Translations under genes and position numbers: made by a program
In this document: one piece after another, positions 17,428 to 25,994 of the stretch
Numbering within the stretch: position 1 is the first letter of the stretch
Layout of the letters: every line of letters starts with the position of its first letter
Notes under the pieces: model-generated
What the model saw: the letters and a program-made list of their open reading frames with translations, nothing else
Told to the model about the DNA's origin: nothing
Database searches by the model: none
Source of the DNA: Nocardioides immobilis
Lineage (GTDB): Bacteria > Actinomycetota > Actinomycetes > Propionibacteriales > Nocardioidaceae
Direction of reading: 5' to 3'
Length of the DNA stretch: 64,000 nucleotides
NCBI RefSeq assembly: GCF_003515065.1
Contig: NZ_QXGH01000037.1
Span: forward strand, 20,166-84,165

Positions 17428-18885
17428 TCAACCGGCGCTGTGCAACGCGACGGTCTTGGTCCTCCGGTAGAAGTCCAGACCCTCCAGGCCCTGCTCCTTG
17501 TGGCCCGAGCCGGACGTCTTGAAGCCGCCGAAGGGCATGTGGACGTCCCAGCCGGAGGTCGGGAGGTTGACGGCCACCTGGCCGACGTCGGCCTTCTCCG
17601 CGAACGCGTGAGCGGCGCCCAGGTCCGAGGTGTAGATGGCGGCCGCAAGGCCGAACTGTGACGCGTTGACCAGCTCCAGCGCCTCGTCGAGGGTGTCGAA
17701 CGCGACCAGTGCCACCACTGGACCGAAGACCTCGTCGGTCCAGATCTCCATGGCCGGGTCGACGTCGGTCAGGACGGTCGGGGCCACGTAGCAGCCGTGC
17801 TCGCCGGGAAGTGCAGGGTCCGGTGAGGTCGCCCGGGTCGCGCCCTTCGCCAAAGCCCGCTCGACGAACCCCTGCACAGAGTCGCGCTGCGCCGGCGACA
17901 CGAGGGGACCCATGGAGACGTCGGGGTCGACGCCTGCGCCGAGGACATGAGCACCGGCCGCCTGCACCAGTCCGTCCCGTACTGCATCGACGACGTCGCG
18001 CTGCACGAGCACCCGGCTCGTGGCGGTGCAGCGCTGCCCGGCTTGCGCGAACGCCGCGGCCGCGATGCTCGCCACCGTTCGCTCGACGTCTGCGTCGGCG
18101 AGGACGACTGCGGCGTTCTTGCCGCCGAGCTCCGCCAGCAGGCGGACGTCGCGGCCGGCGAGACCTGACCTCAGGGTGTCGCCCACGTCGTTGGAGCCGG
18201 TGAAGCTCACCGCCTTCAGCGCCGGGTGGTCGAGGAGGGCCCCACCGATCCGGCGGCCGGCGCCGGTGACCGTGTTCAGCACGCCGGGGGGCAGACCGGC
18301 GTCGTGCAGCACCCGCGCCAGCTCGATGGCGATCACTGGCGTGTCGGAGGCCGGCTTGAGCACCACGGTGTTGCCGGCGACGAGCGCGGGCGCGAGCTTG
18401 CGGGCCGGGGTGAGCAGCGGATCGTTCCATGGCGTGATGGCGAGCACCACGCCAAGCGGCTCGTGCACGGTCCACGCCATCACGGCCGGGTTCTCGTGGG
18501 CGAGGAGCTCTCCACGCTCAGCGCGTCCGAGGCCGCCGTAGTACTCGAAGAAGTCGGCGGCCTTGCCCACCTCGCCCCTGGCTTCGGCGAGGGTCTTGCC
18601 CATCTCGAGGGTGAGGGTCCGGCTGAGGTCGTCCTGGCGGTCGCGGATCAGTTGCGCGGCACGGAGGAGGATCCGTCCGCGGTCCACCTGGCTCACCCGC
18701 CGCCAGGTCGCCGCGGCGCGCTGGGCGGCGTCGAACGCGGCATGCACGCCCGCGGCGTCCATGCTCGGCACCGTGGCCACCAACTCCCGGGTGTCGGCGG
18801 GGTTGCGCACCTCCAGCTGCTCGGGGGCGGGATGCCACTCGCCGCCGACCAGGTTGAGGAAGGGTCGGTGCAGGGATGTCGTCAC
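17428..18885 (-). CDS. Aldehyde dehydrogenase
   Basis: 485-residue ALDH. Motifs visible are TPWNDPLLTP, GNTVVLKPASDTP, SFTGSNDVG, the glutamate motif LAELGGKNAAVV, and the nucleophile in GQRCTATS near 285. The GTG start overlaps the Fe-dependent alcohol dehydrogenase stop by 4 bases. The order Fe-ADH, ALDH, thioesterase suggests stepwise alcohol to aldehyde to acid oxidation. Confidence 0.92.
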   Translation of the reverse strand: MTTSLHRPFLNLVGGEWHPAPEQLEVRNPADTRELVATVPSMDAAGVHAAFDAAQRAAATWRRVSQVDRGRILLRAAQLIRDRQDDLSRTLTLEMGKTLAEARGEVGKAADFFEYYGGLGRAERGELLAHENPAVMAWTVHEPLGVVLAITPWNDPLLTPARKLAPALVAGNTVVLKPASDTPVIAIELARVLHDAGLPPGVLNTVTGAGRRIGGALLDHPALKAVSFTGSNDVGDTLRSGLAGRDVRLLAELGGKNAAVVLADADVERTVASIAAAAFAQAGQRCTATSRVLVQRDVVDAVRDGLVQAAGAHVLGAGVDPDVSMGPLVSPAQRDSVQGFVERALAKGATRATSPDPALPGEHGCYVAPTVLTDVDPAMEIWTDEVFGPVVALVAFDTLDEALELVNASQFGLAAAIYTSDLGAAHAFAEKADVGQVAVNLPTSGWDVHMPFGGFKTSGSGHKEQGLEGLDFYRRTKTVALHSAG

Positions 18886-20090
18886 GCGTGGGCCTCGCTG
18901 TCAGTGGGACGGAAGAAGTCGTGCCAGGCTTCTAAGGGTTCGCCTGCATGCATGCGTTCGAGCAGCGCGAGGACGCCGGGCTGGTCGATCGGCGTCGGGT
19001 GGTTCGGGCGCGGGTAGCTCTCCACGCAGTCCGCTGCCATTGCCGGAAGCGCCTCGAGCGGGATGCCGAGCTCCTTCAACGAGCCGGGGATCGCCATCCG
19101 GTGGCTGTGCTCGACGATCCAGCGGAGGAAAAGCTCGGGGTCTGCCTTCCCGCACACGATCTCGGCCATGTCGGCGATCTGGTGCTCACTTGCCGGCCTC
19201 GCGTGGGCAAGGCAGTAGGGAAGTGCCATCGCCACGGTCACGCCGTGCGGCAGGCCGGTGCGCGACGCGATCGCGTAGGCGAGCGAATGGCCGAGCACGA
19301 CGGAGGCGTTGAGCGCGAGCCCGGCCTGGTATGCCCCCAGCGCCGTGCCGTAACGCGCGTCGAGGTCACCCTTGTCGTACGCGGCGGGAAGCGACCGGGC
19401 CAGCAGCGCGAGGGCCTCGCGCGCGGCGGCAGCCGTGACCGGTGTCCGGAACGTCGAGAGCATCGACTCCACGGCATGGCCGACGGCGTCGAAGCCACCG
19501 GACGCGGTCACGGTTGCCGGCAGCCCGAGCAGCAGCTCGGGATCGATGATCACGCCGCGTGGGACGAGATAGGGATGGACGAACATTCGTTTCCCGCCGT
19601 CGTGCCAGAGCATGGCGACCGCTGTCGCCTCGGCGCCGGTCCCGGCCGTTGTCGGCACCGCGAGGATCGGCGGACCCTGCCGGATGTCGGCCGTAGGGGA
19701 CAGCCCCGCAGTGAGGTCGAGGGCGTTCGAGAGCGCGACCGAGACCAGCTTGGCAGCGTCGAGCGCGCTCCCTCCGCCGATGGCGACGACTGCTGCCACG
19801 CCAGCGCCGTCCGTCGGAAGCAGCGACCGGACGACCTCCGGCGTCGGCTCCGCCGAGATCCCTGGCCCGCGCCGGACCTCGTGACCGGCGGCCTCGAGGA
19901 CGGACACCGCCGAGCGGTGCAACCCCAGGTCGAGCACGGCGCTGTCCGCGACCAGCAGGACCGGGCCGTCGGCGGGCAGCACCCCCAGAGCGCGTAGCTC
20001 GTCAGCGCATCCAGCGGATCCGCCGGCGCCGGCGAGCAGTCGGCCCGGGCCGACGAACGGCCTGGTGGGAGTCGAGCACAGCGTGCACAT
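18882..20090 (-). CDS. Iron-containing alcohol dehydrogenase
   Basis: 402-residue group III alcohol dehydrogenase. NAD-binding GGGSALDAAK and PTTAGTGAEAT are present, and metal ligands are in DAVGHAVES, LGHSLAYAIA and RPNHPTP. AGGA precedes the ATG. It would interconvert an alcohol and an aldehyde or ketone. First gene of a three-gene leftward operon, divergent from the luxE/luxC-like operon, so the two may be controlled from the same gap. Confidence 0.9.
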   Translation of the reverse strand: MCTLCSTPTRPFVGPGRLLAGAGGSAGCADELRALGVLPADGPVLLVADSAVLDLGLHRSAVSVLEAAGHEVRRGPGISAEPTPEVVRSLLPTDGAGVAAVVAIGGGSALDAAKLVSVALSNALDLTAGLSPTADIRQGPPILAVPTTAGTGAEATAVAMLWHDGGKRMFVHPYLVPRGVIIDPELLLGLPATVTASGGFDAVGHAVESMLSTFRTPVTAAAAREALALLARSLPAAYDKGDLDARYGTALGAYQAGLALNASVVLGHSLAYAIASRTGLPHGVTVAMALPYCLAHARPASEHQIADMAEIVCGKADPELFLRWIVEHSHRMAIPGSLKELGIPLEALPAMAADCVESYPRPNHPTPIDQPGVLALLERMHAGEPLEAWHDFFRPTDSEAHA

Positions 20091-20163
20091 CAGCCGGCTT
20101 CCTTTCGTGATCCGCGGCGAGAAAATTGTGACCGGGGTCTCGCCACTGGCGCGGATATGCGCT

Positions 20164-20201
20164 TGAATACGTAGTCATCGGATCGATGAATACGTAACCA
20201 T
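20164..20201. promoter_or_regulatory. Direct repeats with internal dyad between Fe-ADH and luxE-like gene
   Basis: TGAATACGTAGTCAT (20164-20178) and TGAATACGTAACCAT (20187-20201) share 13 of 15 bases, start 23 bases apart, and each holds the palindrome TACGTA. Between them lies the dyad CATCG-gat-CGATG (20176-20188). This is not the shared core element, so this divergent pair probably has its own regulator. Confidence 0.55.
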
Positions 20202-20255
20202 AGGCGTCGCCGAGGCGTGCAGCAAGTGCCCGACGACGAGAAGGAGCCGGACCAG

Positions 20256-21608
20256 ATGGACCACCGGACACAGCTGCTGGACCTGGTCGTCGACCCGGAG
20301 ACGGCGTACAACCAGACGGCCGGGGACCTGGCGCCCGCGCGGCTCCAGGCCGCCGACGAGCTGTTCCAGGAGCGGCGACAGCAGATCCCGCTCCTGGCGA
20401 AGCGGGCGGAGGACGCCGGCATCGACCGGATCGACGATTTCAGCGACCTGGTGCCGCTCCTGTTCGCGCACACCGTCTACAAGTCCTACCCGCAGTCGTT
20501 CTACGACAAGGGCCGCTGGGACCGGATGCTGCAGTGGCTCGACACGCTCTCCGTCGAGGACGTGACCGACGTCGACGTCGAAGGCGTGACCGACGTCGAC
20601 GCGTGGCTCGAGCGACTCTGGGACGCCGGGCACGCGGTGATCGCGACGAGCGGGTCGAGCGGCAAGTGCTCGTTCCTCAACCACACGATGGGTGACCGCG
20701 CCCGGAAGACGCGCCACTTCAAGTACTCCTCCGGCTGGCCCTTCGCCCAGGCAGACGGCGACCACACCTACTTCTGGCTGGGCCCGTCCGCCGGGCGGAC
20801 AAGCGCGGTGGAGGCGTTCCTCGCCAACGCCGAGAACTGGGGACGTCCCGGCGAGGTGTTCGCCCTCTCCGACGAGCCGCTGCTGATCTCGGAGATCAGC
20901 GAGCTGGCGGCCTTCCGGACCCGGATGGCGAACGGGACGGCCACGCCGGACGAGATCGCCGGGGTGCAGCAACGGTCCCAGGCCAAGTCGGAGCGCATGC
21001 AAGTGGACCTCGCGAAGTTCACCGAGAAGATCCTCGAGTACCGCGACCGTCCGATCTTCCTCAGCGGCATGTGGGGCCAGCACATGATGATCATCGAGCG
21101 GGCACGGGAGCTGGGCGTCCGCGACGGCGAGTTCCACCCGGCGAGCGTCATCGGAGCTGGGGGCGGGGTGAAGGGGGTGTCGCTGCCGCCGGACTACAAG
21201 GAGCAGGTCGACCGCTTCTACGGCGACGTCGTCAGACCTGCCGTCTACGGCATGACCGAGCTCGCGCAGCCGTTGCCACGTTGCGAGGCCGGCAGGTACC
21301 ACGCCGCACCCGGCCTGGTCATGCTGCCGCTGGACGAGAGCGGCGAGCGCCTGCTGACGGGTGCGGACGCCTCGGACGGCTTGGTCGAGGCCCGGTTCGG
21401 GTTCCTCGACCTCGCCTACGACGGTCGGTGGGGCGGACTCATCACCGGCGACCGGGTCACCGTCGACTTCGCCGAGCGCTGCGCCTGCGGCAGGGCCGGG
21501 CCGACGCTCCTCGACGACATCGGGCGATTCGTGCGACCCGGTGAGGACGACCACATCGGCTGCGCGGGCACCATCGACGCCTACATCAGGGGAGCTGTGG
21601 AGGCATGA
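20256..21608 (+). CDS. LuxE-like acyl-protein synthetase / ANL-type ligase
   Basis: 450-residue adenylate-forming protein. The phosphate-loop-like TSGSSGKCSF is near residue 133 and YGMTEL near 330. A short CACGRAGPTL cysteine pair sits toward the end, as in LuxE/PaaK relatives. I use ATG 20256, with AAGGAG nine bases upstream, rather than the GTG at 20217. Its stop overlaps the LuxC-like gene (ATGA). In lux systems LuxE activates a fatty acid for LuxC; here it probably activates a pathway acid, or runs the reverse direction with LuxC acting as an acylating aldehyde dehydrogenase. Confidence 0.82.
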   Translation: MDHRTQLLDLVVDPETAYNQTAGDLAPARLQAADELFQERRQQIPLLAKRAEDAGIDRIDDFSDLVPLLFAHTVYKSYPQSFYDKGRWDRMLQWLDTLSVEDVTDVDVEGVTDVDAWLERLWDAGHAVIATSGSSGKCSFLNHTMGDRARKTRHFKYSSGWPFAQADGDHTYFWLGPSAGRTSAVEAFLANAENWGRPGEVFALSDEPLLISEISELAAFRTRMANGTATPDEIAGVQQRSQAKSERMQVDLAKFTEKILEYRDRPIFLSGMWGQHMMIIERARELGVRDGEFHPASVIGAGGGVKGVSLPPDYKEQVDRFYGDVVRPAVYGMTELAQPLPRCEAGRYHAAPGLVMLPLDESGERLLTGADASDGLVEARFGFLDLAYDGRWGGLITGDRVTVDFAERCACGRAGPTLLDDIGRFVRPGEDDHIGCAGTIDAYIRGAVEA

Positions 21609-22999
21609 CGGCCACGCAGGAGAGCACCGCGGTCCAGGTTCCCCACGTCGTCAAGGGAGAACTCCTCACCGGAGCCGATTGCGAGTACGGACGCGCTGGT
21701 GAACGGTTCAGCACGCCCGCCCTGGACCTCAACGCGCTGGTGTGGCCACGGAACGTGCCCGGGCCCGCCTTCGACGTACCCGTCGCCGAGATCATCGACC
21801 TGCTGGTGGAGGTGGGCGACTGGCTGCGCGGCGATCCTGAGGGTCTCCTCGAGCAAGCCCTGGCCGCCGCCCGTCGTACCAGCCCGCTCCCGGCCGAGGT
21901 CGTCGACCGGTCCTACGAGCACCTGCCGAAGGTGTTCGGTCGCGCGAGCATGGAGTTCCAGATCAGGGCGGAGCTCGGCGGCCCCGACGTGCTGGACGGG
22001 TGGCGCGAGGTCGTCGACGCCCCGACGGGGCGGGTCCACCGGATCCGCGCGTTCCCGCCGCGACTCCTTCACGTCATCGCCGGCAACTCGCCCGGAGTCG
22101 CCGCCGTCTCGATCGTGCGCGGAGCGCTGATCAAGGGGCTGAACCTGATCAAGATCCCGTCGAACGACCTCTTCACCGCGCCCGCGATCCTGCAGGCGAT
22201 GGCGCACGTCGCCCCCGGGCATCCGGTGACCCGATCGTTCTCAGCGGCGTACTGGCGCGGCGGCGACGAGCGGGTGGAGGGGACCCTGTTCCGCCCGCAG
22301 TTCTTCGACAAGCTCGTCGCGTGGGGTGGCGGCGAGACCATCGTGAACGCGCAGAAGTACGTCGGGCCCGGCTTTGAGCTGGTCGCGTTCGACCCGAAGA
22401 CGTCCATCTCGCTGGTGGGCCGTGAGGCCTTCGAGTCCGACGCGATGCTCGCAGCAGTGGCCGACCTCGCGGCCGCCGACGCGACTCTCGTCGAGCAGCA
22501 GGCCTGCGCGTCCTCGCGGTTCCAGTTCGTCGAGGGTTCCGTCGAGGACGTGGACCGCTACTGCGCGCTGCTCCACTCGCGGATGGGGACGGAGCGGCCG
22601 ACGACGAGCGTCGCCGGCCGGCCGCTCCCCGCCGAGCTCCGTGAGGAGATCGAAGGACTTCGGGGCATGGAGGACTTCTATCGCGTCTGGGGGGACTACG
22701 CCGGGTCCGGCGTCGTGATCCGCTCGGAGGACCCCGTGGACTTCCATCCCGACTTCCGCACGGTCAACGTCGTCCCGGTCGCAGACCTCGCCGAAGGAGT
22801 GGCATTCGCCAACGTGGCCACCCAGACGGTCGGCGTCTACCCGCCCGAGCGGAAGGCGGCGCTGAGGGATCCGCTCGCCGCGATGGGCGTCCAGCGCGTG
22901 GTGAGGCTCGGCTCGGCCGGCGGCGTGGAGACCGGCCTGCCCCACGACGGCTTCATGCCCCTGGCGCGGTTCGTGCGCTGGGTCAACGACGAAGGCTGA
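21605..22999 (+). CDS. LuxC-like acyl-CoA/acyl-protein reductase
   Basis: 464 residues of the LuxC family (NADPH-dependent acyl reductases in the aldehyde dehydrogenase superfamily). The HVIAGNSPGVAAVSIVRG segment and the nucleophile cysteine at residue 301 in EQQACASSR are visible. It is coupled by an ATGA overlap to a LuxE-like ligase and followed by an SDR. No luxA/luxB pair is next to it, so bioluminescence is not implied. It could reduce an activated acid to an aldehyde or oxidise an aldehyde to an acyl-CoA. Confidence 0.88.
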   Translation: MTATQESTAVQVPHVVKGELLTGADCEYGRAGERFSTPALDLNALVWPRNVPGPAFDVPVAEIIDLLVEVGDWLRGDPEGLLEQALAAARRTSPLPAEVVDRSYEHLPKVFGRASMEFQIRAELGGPDVLDGWREVVDAPTGRVHRIRAFPPRLLHVIAGNSPGVAAVSIVRGALIKGLNLIKIPSNDLFTAPAILQAMAHVAPGHPVTRSFSAAYWRGGDERVEGTLFRPQFFDKLVAWGGGETIVNAQKYVGPGFELVAFDPKTSISLVGREAFESDAMLAAVADLAAADATLVEQQACASSRFQFVEGSVEDVDRYCALLHSRMGTERPTTSVAGRPLPAELREEIEGLRGMEDFYRVWGDYAGSGVVIRSEDPVDFHPDFRTVNVVPVADLAEGVAFANVATQTVGVYPPERKAALRDPLAAMGVQRVVRLGSAGGVETGLPHDGFMPLARFVRWVNDEG

Positions 23000-23003
23000 G
23001 GAG

Positions 23004-23873
23004 ATGTCGACCATGTCTGCACGGACGGAGCAGCGCCGGTGGCTCATCACGGGCGTCTCGAGCGGTCTGGGGCGTGCGCTCGCACAGCATCTCCTCGGCC
23101 GCGGGGACACCGTCCTCGGCACGTTGCGCAAGCAGGACCAGGCGCGTGAGTTCGAGGACCTCGCGCCCGGGCGGTCCATCGCGCTGCTGCTCGACCTATC
23201 GGACCACAGCGCGATCTCGGTCCAGGTCCCGGAGGCGGTGGACCGCGTGGGTGGGCTGGACGTGCTGGTCAACAACGCCGGCTACTCGCTGATCGGGGCC
23301 ATCGAGGAGACGTCGGACGCCGAGGCTGACGAGATCATGGCGGTCAACTTCTTCGGCGCGGTCCGGCTGACCCGGGCGGTGCTGCCGTACTTCCGTAAGC
23401 AGCACGCCGGACACGTCGTCAACGTCTCGTCGTTGGCGGGCACGATCGGGTTCCCCTGGACGGCGATGTACTCGGCTTCCAAGAGCGCGCTCGCGACCTG
23501 GTCCGACGCACTTGCTGCGGAGACGGCGTCCTTCGGCGTCAAGGTCACCTGCCTCGAGCCGGGCGGGCTCCGCACGAGCTTCGCCTCGTCGAGCCTGCAG
23601 TCGACCCGCGCCTCCCTTCCGGAGTACGCCGAGCCGGTCGCCGCCGTCAAGCAGCGGTACGCCGCGGCGGCGGACCAGATGCCCAACGACCCCGACAGGG
23701 CCGCGGCTGTGATCGCCGGGCTTGTCGCAATGGAGGACCCGCCCTTGCGCGCCGCGCTGGGAGCGGACGGACACGCCTACCTCGGCCAGGCACTGCAGCA
23801 GCGGCTGGCCACCTATGCGGAGCACCGAGCCAGCACCGCGGCAATCGCGTTCGAGGCGGCCGCCACCAGCTGA
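23004..23873 (+). CDS. SDR-family oxidoreductase
   Basis: 289-residue SDR resembling the 17-beta-hydroxysteroid/retinol dehydrogenase-like subgroup. TGVSSGLG is in the first 20 residues, VNNAGYS near 90, and MYSASK holds the catalytic Tyr and Lys. Two starts are possible: ATG 23004 with GAAGG eight bases upstream, or ATG 23013 with GAGGAG nine bases upstream, a difference of three residues. Follows the LuxC-like gene directly and is probably co-transcribed. Confidence 0.88.
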   Translation: MSTMSARTEQRRWLITGVSSGLGRALAQHLLGRGDTVLGTLRKQDQAREFEDLAPGRSIALLLDLSDHSAISVQVPEAVDRVGGLDVLVNNAGYSLIGAIEETSDAEADEIMAVNFFGAVRLTRAVLPYFRKQHAGHVVNVSSLAGTIGFPWTAMYSASKSALATWSDALAAETASFGVKVTCLEPGGLRTSFASSSLQSTRASLPEYAEPVAAVKQRYAAAADQMPNDPDRAAAVIAGLVAMEDPPLRAALGADGHAYLGQALQQRLATYAEHRASTAAIAFEAAATS

Positions 23874-23911
23874 GTCCACCCGCTCGACAACAACCCCGAA
23901 GGAGCAGCACC

Positions 23912-24850
23912 ATGCCCACCCAGACAATCATCCGGACCCCGCTGTCCGACCACGTCGGTCTCGAGCTGGCAGGGATCGACCTCGACCAGCCGCTCAGCGA
24001 GTCCACGAAGCAGGAGTTCCGGGACGCGTGGATCGACTCCGGCCTCCTGCTTCTCCGCGGCGCGCTGCACTCGCCCGAGGCGCACATGCGCCTGAGCGAG
24101 GTGTTCGGCGAGATGGAGCCGTCCGCCACGTCGTTCCTCAACTCGGTGGAGAACCCGTTCCTGATGGAGCTCCGCCAGCGGCCGGACAACCCCAGGTCAC
24201 GTCGCTACGTGATCGACGGGGAGACGAGAGTGGGCTACATCGGCTGGCACTGGGACCAGTCCTTCATGCCGACCATCGTGCGCGGCGCGGTGCTTCGGAT
24301 GGTCGAGCCTGCGGCTGCCGGTGGACTGACCGGGTTCATCGACGCGATCGCGGCGTACGACCGGCTGACCGAGGAGACCAAGGCCCGGATCGACGGTCTC
24401 GAGGTCGTCTACGAGTTCAACCCCGCGATGGAGGAGAACCTCGGGTTCCCGCGCGGCGTGGTGTCGTTGAACCAGTCGTCCGCGCCGCGCAACTTCCCGC
24501 CCGTGGTCCACCCGCTGGTCATCACCCAGCCCGAGACAGGTCGCAAGGTCCTCAAGTTGTCGCCGACGCACTACAAGACCGTGCTCGGGATGGACCAGGC
24601 CGAGGCCGACGCGCTCGTCGCCGAGCTCGCCGACGTCCTGACCGAGGACACCTACGCCTACTACCACCGCTGGGACACCGATGACGTGATCATCTGGGAC
24701 AACTGGCGCGTCATCCACTCCGTCACCGGCGTTCCTGAAGGAGTCTCGCGCCTGGGGATCCGGACGACGATCTCCGGCGACTACAACGTCGGTCGCTACC
24801 TCGACCCCACGCTCGACAAGAACAACCCGCCCGACCGGTTCGACGACTGA
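23912..24850 (+). CDS. TauD/TfdA-type 2-oxoglutarate-dependent dioxygenase
   Basis: 312-residue Fe(II)/2-oxoglutarate dioxygenase. The iron-binding facial triad is visible as H113-x-D115 in GWHWDQS and H269 in RVIHSV, with an arginine near 284 for the co-substrate. GAAGGAG precedes the ATG. Relatives hydroxylate or cleave side chains of sulfonates, phenoxyacetates and similar acids. In this operon it could hydroxylate an unactivated carbon before the alcohol and aldehyde dehydrogenases that follow. Confidence 0.9.
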   Translation: MPTQTIIRTPLSDHVGLELAGIDLDQPLSESTKQEFRDAWIDSGLLLLRGALHSPEAHMRLSEVFGEMEPSATSFLNSVENPFLMELRQRPDNPRSRRYVIDGETRVGYIGWHWDQSFMPTIVRGAVLRMVEPAAAGGLTGFIDAIAAYDRLTEETKARIDGLEVVYEFNPAMEENLGFPRGVVSLNQSSAPRNFPPVVHPLVITQPETGRKVLKLSPTHYKTVLGMDQAEADALVAELADVLTEDTYAYYHRWDTDDVIIWDNWRVIHSVTGVPEGVSRLGIRTTISGDYNVGRYLDPTLDKNNPPDRFDD

Positions 24851-24864
24851 AGCCGGGCGCCGAC

Positions 24865-25986
24865 GTGACGACGACGACCAGGGCTGCCGTGATGTGGCAG
24901 CCCGGACAGTGGTGGGACATCGTCGAGCTCGAGCTCGACGACCCCAAGGCACACGAGGTGATGGTGCGGTTCGAGGCATCCGGCCTGTGCCACTCCGACG
25001 ACCACGTGCGCACCGGCGACGTACCCGTGCGCTACCCGATGGTGGGTGGGCACGAAGGCGCCGGCGTGGTGGAGAAGATCGGGTCGTCGGTCGACCGGGT
25101 CAAGGTCGGTGACCGGGTGGTCTGCTCCTTCATCCCGGTCTGCGGCACCTGCCGGCCGTGCGCTGTGGGTATGCAGAACCTGTGCGAGAGCGGGCGCAAC
25201 GCCGGCACCGGGGCGCTGCTCGACGACACATTCCGCTTCCACAAGGGCGGGCATGACCTCGGCGGCATGTGCGCCGTCGGGTCCTTCTCCGAGCGGGCGG
25301 TCGTCAACGAGTCGGCCTGCGTCCCGTTGCCCGATGACATCCCGTTCGAGCTCGGAGCCCTCGTCGGGTGCGGCGTCCCGACCGGATGGGGGACCGCGGT
25401 GAACGCGGCAGGTGTGCGGCCCGGGCAGACCGTTGTGGTGTACGGCGCCGGAGGGATCGGCATCAACGCGGTGCAGGGAGCCGCCTACGCGGGTGCCCGC
25501 ACCCTCGTCGTCGTCGACCCCGTTGAGTTCAAGCGCGAGAAGGCGCTGGAGTTCGGCGCCACCCATGCCTTCGCGTCGGCGGAGGAGGCGCTCGAGCTCG
25601 TGACTGCCGACACGTGGGGTCGGCTCGCCGACCACGCCCTGGTCACCATGGGTGTGTTGTCGAGTGAGACCGTCAAGCACGCCGTCAACGTCGTCGGCAA
25701 GAACGGCACCGTGACCGTCACCGCGGTCGGGAACGTGCAGGAGTTCGCGGTCCAGGCGCATGCTGGGGCGCTCGTCGGCTACCAGAAGAAGATCCAAGGC
25801 ACCCTGTTCGGCGGCGGCAGCCCCCTCGCCGAGATCCCGCGGATGTTCGACCTCTACCGGTCAGGGCACCTGAGGCTGGACGAGCTGATCACCACGCGCT
25901 ACAAGCTCGAGCAGATCAGCCAGGGCTACCAGGACATGCTGGACGGCAAGAACCTGCGCGGCATGATCATCCACGAACACCTGTGA
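24865..25986 (+). CDS. NDMA-type (nicotinoprotein) zinc alcohol dehydrogenase
   Basis: 373-residue medium-chain zinc alcohol dehydrogenase of the kind described as NDMA-dependent, with tightly bound NAD and mycofactocin proposed as the external electron carrier. Catalytic zinc site GLCHSDDH, GGHEGAGVVE, the structural zinc ligands CGTCRPCAVGMQNLC near residue 93-107, and GAGGIGINAVQG are visible. The GTG start follows the dioxygenase by 14 bases, and the ALDH gene follows closely. Its assignment to the mycofactocin-linked subfamily is from overall resemblance; the mycofactocin synthesis genes are not in this window. Confidence 0.85.
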   Translation: MTTTTRAAVMWQPGQWWDIVELELDDPKAHEVMVRFEASGLCHSDDHVRTGDVPVRYPMVGGHEGAGVVEKIGSSVDRVKVGDRVVCSFIPVCGTCRPCAVGMQNLCESGRNAGTGALLDDTFRFHKGGHDLGGMCAVGSFSERAVVNESACVPLPDDIPFELGALVGCGVPTGWGTAVNAAGVRPGQTVVVYGAGGIGINAVQGAAYAGARTLVVVDPVEFKREKALEFGATHAFASAEEALELVTADTWGRLADHALVTMGVLSSETVKHAVNVVGKNGTVTVTAVGNVQEFAVQAHAGALVGYQKKIQGTLFGGGSPLAEIPRMFDLYRSGHLRLDELITTRYKLEQISQGYQDMLDGKNLRGMIIHEHL

Positions 25987-25994
25987 GGTCGACG

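Noticed and set aside
1023..22999. Bioluminescence (lux) operon
   Set aside because: LuxC- and LuxE-like proteins and one luciferase-like monooxygenase are present, but they are 19 kb apart, there is no luxA/luxB pair, and the contexts are catabolic.
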